From IMG/VR virus record IMGVR_UViG_3300022539_000168, positions 1 through 26,662 of that record: DNA of 26,662 nt. One strand, 5' to 3'. Of the stretch, positions 21,005-26,662 are shown in pieces. Below the pieces are notes generated by a model. The model saw only the letters and a list, made by a program, of their open reading frames with translations. It was not told where the DNA came from and searched no databases. The stretch is from a virus. Numbering within the stretch: the first letter of the stretch is position 1; each line of letters begins with the position of its first letter. The translations under genes were made by a program, and so were the position numbers.

Positions 21005-22768
21005 TTAGTAAATCACCTCGACTACAGGCTCAGACACCCCTTCGGCCAGCCCCCAGACCCCCAAGGCCATCACGGCACAGACCATTCCGTCAATCTTCTT
21101 GCCGGTCTTGCCGCCTTTTCCGCAGCTCGCTTCCTTGTCGAGCTTCTTGTTCCCGGCTGAATCTAATTTTACCATGCAATTGCTCGCTTGCCAAGCCAGC
21201 AACTTGTTGCCGTCGTGAATGACCGTGTGAGCCTTGACCCGAGTCTCGAACTTCTCGGTCGGCATGGCCATCGACACATAACCTTGGCCGAACGGCGTTA
21301 CCTTGAAGCCGTCCTCATTCTCTAACTCGCCCGCCAATTGCTCTCCCTGCCAGAGCTTGTCGACACCGATGTCGCGGATGCCGAACTGCTGCCCCCATTT
21401 ATTGATTGCCTTCCTGATGTATGCGTAATCAGTTGCGATCGTCGGGGTCGTATCCAAGAGCCCTGCTCGCTTCCACTCGCAGTACAGATTCCAATTCTTG
21501 TGCGACCGCGGCTCCAGTAGCGGCTCAGGGACCCAAAAATGCGGCCATAAGAAGATCCGCTCGTCATCCAGCGGGAACAGCATAACGAATGCCGTCATAT
21601 CGCTCGTAGATGCCAAGTCGAGCCCGGCCCAGCATGGCCGACCGCGCAGCGACTCAATGCCGATATCATCCTTGCAGGCGTCCCACATCTTCTTTGTGAT
21701 CCATACCTCCTTGGCGTCAGTCTTGATGTTCAAATTGAGCCGCAAGAAGGCGTTCAACTCTGAGGGTATCTCGGCAGCTTCCTTGGCATCTGCGAGAAGA
21801 TCCGCAGCCTCGATCGTCACGTTGAGATTCGGGTTCGCCCTCGCGTGGACTTCTGGATCGAGAAAGTCATCCTTTATGGATGCCTCGTATACGACCGGCA
21901 GAAAGTCGGGGAAGAATCCCGCTTCCGCGGGGTTCCCTTTGTTCTTCTGCACGGAATGCGCCTTGTCGAGCAGGGTGTTGCAGATGCTCGGTCGGTCGTA
22001 GTCGGACGTAGTGGCGTAGAGCAGTATTGGCTGCGGGCGTGCTCGCGACGACTTCTTTAGCACCTGCTGCAACTCGGGATCGTTGTAGCGATGCACCTCA
22101 TCCATAACGGCGCAATGAACGCTCGGGCCGTCAATAGTACGCGCATCGGAGGGTAAGCAGATGTACGAACTGCCCATCGCCGGATACATGACGGACTTGG
22201 TGGTAGAGCCGCCGCGGTCGCCATAGATAGTCAAGAAGCCGCCCGTTTTATCGTAGAACCTAGGTTGTGCCTTAATCATACCCTTGACGTGATCGAAGAT
22301 ATTGCGGCACTGCTCCTTGGTGGCTGCGGCGGAAAACAATTCGGCCGCAGCCTCACCGTCTTGGGTTAGGATGTATATGATGAGCATTGCCGCGAGAGCG
22401 CTCTTCCCATTCTTTTTCGGGATAAACAGGAAGCACTCTCGGTATCGGCGCCTGCCATCCGGTCGTTTCCAACCAAAGAGACAACCCACGAAGGCTTTCT
22501 GCCAATCTCGCAACACGAACAACGTGCCAGCGGGTACAGCGTTCGTGCTCTTAACGTGCTTGATACAGGTTGCAGAAAAGTGGCAAACGTACTCCGCCGT
22601 GCCAGGGTGGTCGCCGGGATTCTCGGCAGACCCCTCATCGAAATGGCAATCTCCCGCTTGCGCGTACGGATCGTAGTTGGGAATGAGCTTGAACAGTGCA
22701 TCCCACTTCTCGGACACCCTGTACTTCTTGCGAAGCTGTGCTCGGGTTGGCTTGCGGTCAGCTACCAC
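21005..22768 (-). CDS. terminase large subunit (Terminase_1 family)
   Basis: 587 residues, GTG start at 22768 overlapping the end of the 39-residue gene. It packages DNA: ATPase motor plus nuclease. Walker A is at 117-123 (PKKNGKS) and Walker B plus catalytic Glu at 219-224 (CAVMDE), with a coupling-type motif YATTSDY at 251-257. The RNase H-like nuclease has its first Asp in GLDLASTSD (Asp384), then a second Asp in TIATDYAYI, and the last in KKIDGMVCAVMAL near the C-terminus. Length is usual. The start lacks a strong ribosome site, so it probably relies on coupling. Confidence 0.95.
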   Translation of the reverse strand: MVADRKPTRAQLRKKYRVSEKWDALFKLIPNYDPYAQAGDCHFDEGSAENPGDHPGTAEYVCHFSATCIKHVKSTNAVPAGTLFVLRDWQKAFVGCLFGWKRPDGRRRYRECFLFIPKKNGKSALAAMLIIYILTQDGEAAAELFSAAATKEQCRNIFDHVKGMIKAQPRFYDKTGGFLTIYGDRGGSTTKSVMYPAMGSSYICLPSDARTIDGPSVHCAVMDEVHRYNDPELQQVLKKSSRARPQPILLYATTSDYDRPSICNTLLDKAHSVQKNKGNPAEAGFFPDFLPVVYEASIKDDFLDPEVHARANPNLNVTIEAADLLADAKEAAEIPSELNAFLRLNLNIKTDAKEVWITKKMWDACKDDIGIESLRGRPCWAGLDLASTSDMTAFVMLFPLDDERIFLWPHFWVPEPLLEPRSHKNWNLYCEWKRAGLLDTTPTIATDYAYIRKAINKWGQQFGIRDIGVDKLWQGEQLAGELENEDGFKVTPFGQGYVSMAMPTEKFETRVKAHTVIHDGNKLLAWQASNCMVKLDSAGNKKLDKEASCGKGGKTGKKIDGMVCAVMALGVWGLAEGVSEPVVEVIY

Positions 22769-22881
22769 CTATCGTCGCCCCGCCAAAAGACACGATATAA
22801 ATAACGCAAGTTGCGCCCGAGCACTCCTACACAGCCAACTATGCCAACAAGATAGGCCACAAGCACCCAGTCTACGCTCAT
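22762..22881 (-). CDS. 39-residue single-span membrane protein
   Basis: The ATG at 22881 overlaps the preceding stop (ATGA), with GGAGG 8 nt upstream. A hydrophobic segment at residues 5-22 (WVLVAYLVGIVGCVGVLG) is followed by a basic-aromatic tail (RNLRYLYRVFWRGDDRW), predicting N-out, C-in orientation by the positive-inside rule. A longer frame exists upstream but lies inside the neighbouring gene. Function is unknown. Confidence 0.7.
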   Translation of the reverse strand: MSVDWVLVAYLVGIVGCVGVLGRNLRYLYRVFWRGDDRW

Positions 22882-23090
22882 GGCTGGAACCTCCGCTTCC
22901 CCGGCCAGAGGTAGTTGCTGGCAACACGCTTCCTGTCGTGTCGGCCATTCACAAACAGATTGACGCGTCCGCCAAATGCTTTCGTCGCCCTGCTCGCCTT
23001 GTGCATCGCCTGAGCCCATCGATTAAGATGCGATGCGACGCGCATCATACCCCGCTCGAACTCCTTCGTGTCCGCCGTTACACCGACCAT
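22878..23090 (-). CDS. 70-residue protein resembling the tape-measure N-terminus
   Basis: The ATG at 23090 overlaps the preceding stop (TGATG), GGAGG 7 nt upstream. Residues 1-27 (VGVTADTKEFERGMMRVASHLNRW) align with the first residues of the 869-residue tape measure (VSVTARTAGFEAGMKRAGRSLDRF): V.VTA.T..FE.GM.R....L.R. The rest is basic (ASRATKAFGGRVNLFVNGRHDRKR). It may be a free copy of the domain by which the tape measure binds a partner, or a fossil duplication. Role not known. Confidence 0.7.
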   Translation of the reverse strand: MVGVTADTKEFERGMMRVASHLNRWAQAMHKASRATKAFGGRVNLFVNGRHDRKRVASNYLWPGKRRFQP

Positions 23091-23485
23091 CAGCTAGCCT
23101 CCGCCGCCTTCGATGGGCGGACTACTTGCAACTTCGCACCCTCCTCTAGCAATATGCACGTATGGTCTGGGAACTGCGCCTTTACGCTTCCCAGTAGATT
23201 TTCGATAGCCTTGTCGGATAGCACCAGCGGATGCGAGACCGCCAGCACATCCCCCGGCTCAAGGCGTAGGATCGTGGCGGATTCGAGGGGTGGGGATTCC
23301 GACTGTGAAGTCTTGCGCCATTCCTCCCACTCCTTTACGGCTTCCCGCAGGCCGTCACGCAAAATCTCGCACGCCGCTCTGTCACAGTCGCAAGCGTATC
23401 CGACACAATCGGATGCCGCACATATAACGGCCCATACTGCATCCGGGGTATCTCTTTGCTCCAACGTGAACGTCTCGTCCTTCAT
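23090..23485 (-). CDS. 131-residue protein with duplicated PGDVL domain
   Basis: The ATG at 23485 follows AAAGGA by 10 nt. The N-terminal half has an unusual Cys-rich helix (ICAASDCVGYACDCDRAAC, about 21-39) and a charged, Trp-containing helix (REAVKEWEEWRK). The C-terminal half (about 73-123: LRLEPGDVLAVSHPLVLSDKAIENLLGSVKAQFPDHTCILLEEGAKLQVVRP, given in parts) shows a strand, helix, strand, strand pattern and is paralogous to the protein at 25006-25233. I know this PGDVL...FPxxxV.....G..L.V pattern from several phage small proteins of unknown function. Confidence 0.75.
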   Translation of the reverse strand: MKDETFTLEQRDTPDAVWAVICAASDCVGYACDCDRAACEILRDGLREAVKEWEEWRKTSQSESPPLESATILRLEPGDVLAVSHPLVLSDKAIENLLGSVKAQFPDHTCILLEEGAKLQVVRPSKAAEAS

Positions 23486-23500
23486 CCTCTCGCATTCCTT

Positions 23501-23569
23501 TCACTGCAATTCAGACCCAGTCGTAATCAGTGTGCGTAGCAGGTCGGGTTCACCACCTTCGATCGTCAC
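23501..23569 (-). CDS. 22-codon micro-ORF, translationally coupled
   Basis: A GTG overlaps the upstream stop as GTGA, with GGAGG 7 nt before it. The frame ends at a TGA that directly precedes the AAAGGA of the next gene. The peptide is MTIEGGEPDLLRTLITTGSELQ if the GTG is read as Met. It fills an otherwise empty 80-base gap. It could be a real micropeptide or just a ribosome relay. Confidence 0.35.
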   Translation of the reverse strand: MTIEGGEPDLLRTLITTGSELQ

Positions 23570-23766
23570 TCAGCCACCTCCCAGCCACGCTCCAAGCCGG
23601 CCGTAAACAGCGTTACGGGCAAATCGCCGTCATCGCTCGAAAACTCGACACACCAATCATGCCAATACGCATCGTGCCCGGGCTGCTGAGCAAACATATA
23701 GCACCCAGGCGCAAACAACAGATCAAACGTGGTGTTGCCCATATCGACATCGGTTTCCGTCGTCAT
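23566..23766 (-). CDS. 66-residue acidic protein, unknown
   Basis: The ATG at 23766 overlaps the preceding stop (ATGA), with AAAGGG 10 nt upstream. It is acidic and aromatic (FDLLFAPGCYMFAQQPGHDAYWHDWCVEFSSDDGD), with two Cys and three His but no clear metal site. No membrane segment or signal peptide is seen. It is one of the coupled small genes between the terminase subunits. No family recognised. Confidence 0.65.
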   Translation of the reverse strand: MTTETDVDMGNTTFDLLFAPGCYMFAQQPGHDAYWHDWCVEFSSDDGDLPVTLFTAGLERGWEVAE

Positions 23767-23990
23767 CCCGTCGCATCCCTTTCATTCGTAGCCGAATACT
23801 CCGCAACGGTCTTCACCGGATGGCCGCCCATACCCTGACGGCACACATGGCAACCCGTGTGCTCCTGAGCTTCCGGGGCAGCCATAAGCCTTTCACACCT
23901 CTCGCATGGAGATACCAACGGGTAGCCTGCACGCCCACATCGCGGGCACATCCTTCCACTCACCCATTCGTGGCCCTCAAGACATTGCAT
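23763..23990 (-). CDS. small zinc-ribbon-like protein
   Basis: 75 residues from the ATG at 23990 (AAAGGA 4 nt upstream). Frames starting at 24005 or 24014 are possible but overlap more of the preceding gene. It carries C-x-x-C pairs CPRC, CERC and CHVC plus an early Cys, arranged like two treble-clef or rubredoxin-type zinc knuckles (MQCLEGHEWVSGRMCPRCG opening). Such proteins bind nucleic acid or protein partners. The C-terminal part (KTVAEYSATNERDATG) is polar and its codons carry the next gene's ribosome site. Confidence 0.7.
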   Translation of the reverse strand: MQCLEGHEWVSGRMCPRCGRAGYPLVSPCERCERLMAAPEAQEHTGCHVCRQGMGGHPVKTVAEYSATNERDATG

Positions 23991-24276
23991 CCTTTGGGCC
24001 ATCCGCATCGCCAAACACGTCGTCGAGTATCTTGTCTACCCTTACCATAGCCTCCATCTTAGTAGGTTCCATGAAGGGCAACGGCTCTGGAACGCGCTCC
24101 AGTTGGCGTTCGTGCGCACCCCATTCCTTCCAGAACCACTCATCAGCCGGGCACTCTGGGTTAAGGTGATGTATCAAGCCGCAGGTGCAAATCTCTTTAC
24201 CCCAGAAGTAGCAGTCTGCATCGTGGATGAGCCTGCCATCCTTCTCTCGCCATTGCTTGCGATTCACCACCGCCAT
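23977..24276 (-). CDS. 99-residue Cys/His-rich protein
   Basis: The ATG at 24276 overlaps the preceding stop (TAATG). Residues 18-42 (HDADCYFWGKEICTCGLIHHLNPEC) carry Cys22, Cys30, Cys32, His36, His37 and Cys42, a likely zinc site of the H..DC......C.CG..H type seen in small phage proteins. A Trp-rich patch follows (EWFWKEWG), then an acidic helical tail (EAMVRVDKILDDVFGDADGPKD). Function is unknown. Confidence 0.75.
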   Translation of the reverse strand: MAVVNRKQWREKDGRLIHDADCYFWGKEICTCGLIHHLNPECPADEWFWKEWGAHERQLERVPEPLPFMEPTKMEAMVRVDKILDDVFGDADGPKDAMS

Positions 24277-24779
24277 TACGCCAGCCCCAAAACCGAAATC
24301 ATGTACGTGATCGTCTTCACACCCGCATCAATCTTGACCGCATCAGCCGAACCCGCCGTAACCGTCAGACCCACACCCGGGGATGACACGCTGAAGATGC
24401 CGAGCGGACCGAGTACATGGCTGAACGTGCAAGCACTTGTGAAATTCGTATCGAAGAAGTCACCCGTGAGCGTCAGATTATCCCCAGCCGTCTTGCTCAT
24501 GTTCGCGATCGTCACGACCTTGCCCTTCGTGAACGTGAGCCCGTTGCCGAACTTGTCCGTCACCCCGCCGGTAAGGTCGAACGTCACAGACGTAGATACC
24601 AGCTCAGCCGTATACTCCCACCGATTGTCGGCTGCGTTGGCTCCCGTCCCGTGGCTGAATATGTTGTGCGGCGCGAAGTTGATCTCTTGCGTCGGCGGCT
24701 TCGCATCGACTGAAGCAGTGCTCGTCTGCGTGCCCATGAGCGCCACAATGTGCTTTACGTTCTTGAGCGTGATCGCCAT
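24276..24779 (-). CDS. beta-rich protein, probably virion structural
   Basis: 167 residues from the ATG at 24779 (TGATG overlap, AGGAG 7 nt upstream); a frame 46 codons longer lies over neighbouring genes. Strand-rich sequence: RWEYTAELVSTSVTFDLTGG, GLTFTKGKVVTIANMSKTAGDNLTLTG, and GVGLTVTAGSADAVKIDAGVKTITYMISVLG at the end, given in parts. This GLTVTAG..D..KID type of ending is familiar from small phage virion proteins. Its position between the terminase subunits, away from other structural genes, is unusual. It may be a decoration protein; no direct proof. Confidence 0.75.
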   Translation of the reverse strand: MAITLKNVKHIVALMGTQTSTASVDAKPPTQEINFAPHNIFSHGTGANAADNRWEYTAELVSTSVTFDLTGGVTDKFGNGLTFTKGKVVTIANMSKTAGDNLTLTGDFFDTNFTSACTFSHVLGPLGIFSVSSPGVGLTVTAGSADAVKIDAGVKTITYMISVLGLA

Positions 24780-25006
24780 CAGGATTCTCCTACGGGGATA
24801 GGCTTGCCTTTTAGGCTGACTGCGAGATCGGGATTGACGCTCGCCAAGACCGTCATTAACCCATACTCCATAGCATCCCGGAGACCGCCGATAGGAAGAT
24901 GCGGCAGTATCGCCCAACCCTCATTCCAGCTCTGGTTCAGCTCATCTGAGCTTGAATCTGAACCCTCCAGCACATGATCGTCGTCAAACACCACCAACTC
25001 AGGCAT
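24779..25006 (-). CDS. 75-residue acidic protein, unknown
   Basis: The ATG at 25006 (AGGAG 7 nt upstream) is preferred over the adjacent ATG at 25009. It is acidic, with a Ser/Asp-rich stretch (EGSDSSSDELNQ) and an amphipathic helix (GGLRDAMEYGLMTVLASV). It shares a first MPEL and a last GK.IPVG with the upstream gene, but the ends of the two genes encode a shared ribosome-binding box, so this may reflect RNA constraint rather than protein homology. Confidence 0.65.
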   Translation of the reverse strand: MPELVVFDDDHVLEGSDSSSDELNQSWNEGWAILPHLPIGGLRDAMEYGLMTVLASVNPDLAVSLKGKPIPVGES

Positions 25007-25233
25007 CATGGGTCTCCTACGGGAATGAGTTTGCCAAAGCGGTGGATCTCTAAATCTACGCCGGGCTCCAGAATGTTCAATTCGCGGGGCAAAGGAAACT
25101 GCTCTCGCAGCCTTTTCATCCAGTATATGCGCAGCTCTGCCGATGCACGCTCGGTAGTCCTGAACACCAGCACATCATCCGGCAGCAGATGCGTTACCGG
25201 GATAACCTTGCCGTCAAACTTCAATTCGGGCAT
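25006..25233 (-). CDS. 75-residue PGDVL-domain protein (paralogue of 23090-23485)
   Basis: The ATG at 25233 has AGGAG 7 nt upstream. Residues 16-65 (LLPDDVLVFRTTERASAELRIYW and RLREQFPLPRELNILEPGVDLEIHR) align with residues 74-123 of the 131-residue gene: L.P.DVL.........S...........Q FP......LE.G..L...R. This is a single small alpha/beta domain. Two copies separated by five or six genes indicate an old duplication. Function is unknown; no catalytic residues are evident. Confidence 0.75.
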   Translation of the reverse strand: MPELKFDGKVIPVTHLLPDDVLVFRTTERASAELRIYWMKRLREQFPLPRELNILEPGVDLEIHRFGKLIPVGDP

Positions 25234-25243
25234 TCGGAAACTC

Positions 25244-25387
25244 CTACGTTTTCAACCACCGCAGCAACAGCAACCGAGCCAGCCACTTCAAGGCTCGGAC
25301 GATCTTCGACCGCTTCTTCTTCGCATCCCATCTAAACTCGACGGTCTTGCCGCCACTCATCGTCCCAGTGGTTTTGTGTATCTTCAT
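25244..25387 (-). CDS. 47-residue cationic amphipathic peptide
   Basis: The ATG at 25387 overlaps the preceding stop (TAATG) with GGAGG about 10 nt upstream. Residues 1-27 are polar and basic (KIHKTTGTMSGGKTVEFRWD). Residues 23-47 are KKKRSKIVRALKWLARLLLLRWLKT in parts, a helix with Lys/Arg on one face and Leu/Trp on the other, like membrane-active cationic peptides. A longer frame to 25477 overlaps the upstream gene and lacks a ribosome site. Confidence 0.65.
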   Translation of the reverse strand: MKIHKTTGTMSGGKTVEFRWDAKKKRSKIVRALKWLARLLLLRWLKT

Positions 25388-25611
25388 TACGACCACACCT
25401 CCATAATGCAAACCACGGCGTTGGCAATGCCGAGCCCGAGAGCTGCAATCGCCATGACGACAACGACCGTCAGACATCGGCCATTCTCGTCAATCCCCTG
25501 CTGCAACCGCGTCTCCATCTGCGTACACCGCTGGGCAAGAGCAACCCAGTCAGCCTTCAAGCCTTCAAGCGTCGTCTCGTGAAAACCTGGGGTCGATTTA
25601 GCCTTGGACAT
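25387..25611 (-). CDS. 74-residue tail-anchored membrane protein
   Basis: The ATG at 25611 has GGGAG 9 nt upstream and overlaps the previous gene by 14 bases. Residues 12-45 form a charged helix (TTLEGLKADWVALAQRCTQMETRLQQGIDENG) likely to be a coiled coil; residues 47-68 are one hydrophobic segment (LTVVVVMAIAALGLGIANAVVCI). The topology, a soluble helix followed by one span, resembles some holin accessory or spanin-like proteins, but no lysis genes are nearby to support that. Confidence 0.7.
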   Translation of the reverse strand: MSKAKSTPGFHETTLEGLKADWVALAQRCTQMETRLQQGIDENGRCLTVVVVMAIAALGLGIANAVVCIMEVWS

Positions 25612-25771
25612 CGTTATCGTCTCCCTCCGCGCCCTCTGCCGCCAATCGCTCCCTGTGGGCGATAAGGAACACTCGGTCTTCCACCTCTAGCGGCACCGTA
25701 ACGACGCAGTCTTGGCCAGTTGGAATGAACTCCAGCACCGTAAATCCGGGGATAATGGCGTCGAGGGTCAT
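25598..25771 (-). CDS. 57-residue protein, unknown
   Basis: The ATG at 25771 overlaps the preceding stop (ATGA), and the TAA at 25598 lies inside the next gene. It begins TLDAIIPGFTVLEFIPTGQDC and ends in an acidic tail (EGAEGDDNDVQG). The first 40 residues look like a small beta domain. It is coupled at both ends, which supports translation. No family recognised. Confidence 0.6.
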   Translation of the reverse strand: MTLDAIIPGFTVLEFIPTGQDCVVTVPLEVEDRVFLIAHRERLAAEGAEGDDNDVQG

Positions 25772-26016
25772 CCGATCTCGTCTCCCTCTACCTCGAAATG
25801 GGTGTCGACAACTACGCTCGCATCCTCGAATCGCTCGGCAGTCTCCTGAGCGTGACGCTTACTCCGAGCCTCTGGACAGAGATCAGCCTTCAGTACCTCC
25901 GTCTTCACAGCCGGGTTGAACGCCAGACAGATAATTTCATCCGTGCCCTGCTTACTGCTGCACCGAACATAATGCGGGCAACGGATTACGACGGGGCGGA
26001 TAGGAGAATTCGTCAT
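25768..26016 (-). CDS. 82-residue Cys-containing protein, unknown
   Basis: The ATG at 26016 overlaps the small-terminase stop (ATGA). Cys13, Cys19, Cys30 and Cys47 with His15 (RCPHYVRCSS, EIICLAF, ADLCPEARS) could form a structural metal site. The C-terminal third is acidic (FEDASVVVDTHFEVEGDE). It is the first gene after the small terminase. No family recognised. Confidence 0.7.
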   Translation of the reverse strand: MTNSPIRPVVIRCPHYVRCSSKQGTDEIICLAFNPAVKTEVLKADLCPEARSKRHAQETAERFEDASVVVDTHFEVEGDEIG

Positions 26017-26495
26017 CGCTCAGCCGCCTGTGGCAAGAACTTCAGCACATCATCGTCCTTGGAGGGCGCCTCCGGTGGCACCTGCATCCGAGTGCGGGAA
26101 GATGGGTTCAGGCCGAGCTTGTCGCCCTGGCGCTCTAGATCGCCACCGAGTTTAGACATCATGTGTGCTTCGGGCGTTACCCGGGAGCCGGTTTTCGTTT
26201 TCTCACCCACGCCAGTTACGTCCACAATCGCACGACACCGATCCCAGATGGCAAACGTCGCGCAGTATCGCTTCAGATAGTCGAGATCATCCTTGGACAA
26301 CGTCCGCTGACGTTCGAGAATTGGCAGAGTCCGCCGCCACACGTCCTTCGCGTCGTCGCTCAGATCGAACGGCATCGCAGGACGACCCTTCTTCGGTTTC
26401 GGCGTCTTATAGCCGTTAGAACCCCTGTACTTCGGGTTGCCACGCCAACCCACACATTGCTCTACCGGCTTTGGGGCAGGGCCTCGTTTGCCCAT
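26013..26495 (-). CDS. terminase small subunit, P27 family
   Basis: 160 residues. The ATG at 26495 (MGKRGPAPKP) is chosen because AAAGGA lies 9 nt upstream and MGKRGPAPKP is the typical start of this family; upstream TTG 26513 and ATG 26504 are unlikely. Conserved features: KKGRPAMPFDLSDDAKDVWRRTLPILERQRTLSKDD, then LDYLKRYCATFAIWDRCR, then the SPxxH-like RVTPEAHMMSKLGGDLERQGDKLGLNPSSRTR block near the end, given in parts. It recognises phage DNA for packaging. It is first in the operon. Confidence 0.9.
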   Translation of the reverse strand: MGKRGPAPKPVEQCVGWRGNPKYRGSNGYKTPKPKKGRPAMPFDLSDDAKDVWRRTLPILERQRTLSKDDLDYLKRYCATFAIWDRCRAIVDVTGVGEKTKTGSRVTPEAHMMSKLGGDLERQGDKLGLNPSSRTRMQVPPEAPSKDDDVLKFLPQAAER

Positions 26496-26524
26496 CGCGT
26501 ACATTCCTTTCAATCTCTACAGAA

Positions 26525-26553
26525 AGTATTAGGCATTCTGAGGCTTCTGTCAA
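26525..26553 (-). promoter_or_regulatory. sigma70-like promoter for the late operon
   Basis: Minus strand: a perfect TTGACA (26548-26553) and AATACT (26525-26530, 4 of 6) at 17 bases, or TAATAC at 16. The start would lie about 20 bases before the small-terminase ATG. Nothing else recognisable was seen in 26554-26662. Confidence 0.6.
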
Positions 26554-26662
26554 GCTTGTTGCGGTCAGAACCCGGAAACGGCCATAGGACGCCGAAAATG
26601 CCGCTGTCTCGAACACGGACAGGTCGCTTCAATTGGAAAACCCGGGAAAAAATGTGTTGTAC

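Noticed and set aside
20521-21222. 233-codon plus-strand frame opposite portal and terminase
   Set aside because: Antisense to strongly conserved genes and of low-complexity Arg/Pro/Ser composition.
22677-23606. 309-codon plus-strand frame
   Set aside because: Ser/Arg-rich shadow opposite several coupled minus-strand genes; no family resemblance.
1-26662. Integrase, transposase, tRNA or attachment site
   Set aside because: None recognised on either strand, so lysogeny or integration cannot be judged from this window.

Overview
This window is the structural (late) region of a tailed double-stranded DNA bacteriophage or prophage. It looks like a long-tailed siphovirus of the HK97 lineage: there is a tape measure of about 869 residues, a tail-tube protein, a frameshifted tail-assembly chaperone and no contractile sheath. 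Almost everything reads on the minus strand as one tightly packed array, so the gene order below runs from the right edge to the left. Most neighbouring genes overlap by 1, 2 or 4 bases (TAATG, TGATG, ATGA), which points to translational coupling. The host cannot be read directly. The Cys-rich tandem repeats of the 671-residue tail protein resemble repeats I associate with secreted proteins of Planctomycetes (Phycisphaerae type), so a planctomycete host is a weak inference.

Layout, right to left. A sigma70-like promoter (about 26525-26553) precedes the P27-type small terminase (26013-26495). Instead of the large terminase there follow about 3.2 kb of small genes (22762-26016): zinc-binding-like proteins, single-span membrane proteins, a 47-residue cationic amphipathic peptide, a putative beta-rich virion protein, a pair of paralogous domains, a 22-codon micro-ORF and a short relative of the tape-measure N-terminus. 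Then come the large terminase (21005-22768), a two-span membrane protein, the portal (19050-20804) and an S49 (SppA-like) head protease (18196-19068).

The only plus-strand genes (17593-18293) sit between protease and capsid. They encode an 89-residue protein of unknown function and a 142-residue protein whose N-terminus looks like a ribbon-helix-helix DNA-binding fold. They are separated from the divergent capsid gene by a 309-base non-coding region with a palindrome, two TTGACA boxes in inverted orientation and two strong potential RNA hairpins.

The capsid (15880-17283) is followed by a sulfotransferase-like protein, two beta-rich virion proteins with a beta-helix protein between them, and the neck genes (gp6-like connector, a missed 59-residue membrane protein, a head-closure protein that seems to start at AUC, a gp10-like protein and a tail terminator). 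A Rho-independent terminator with mutually exclusive upstream hairpins (11027-11127) separates the head/neck block from the tail block. The tail block holds the tail tube, two small genes, the chaperone pair joined by a -1 slip on A AAA AAC, the tape measure, two tail-tip candidates, the Cys-rich repeat protein, a Cys-rich 199-residue protein and two paralogous beta-rich surface proteins. The last of these runs off the left edge and carries a signal peptide. No endolysin, integrase, replication gene, tRNA or CRISPR array was recognised.
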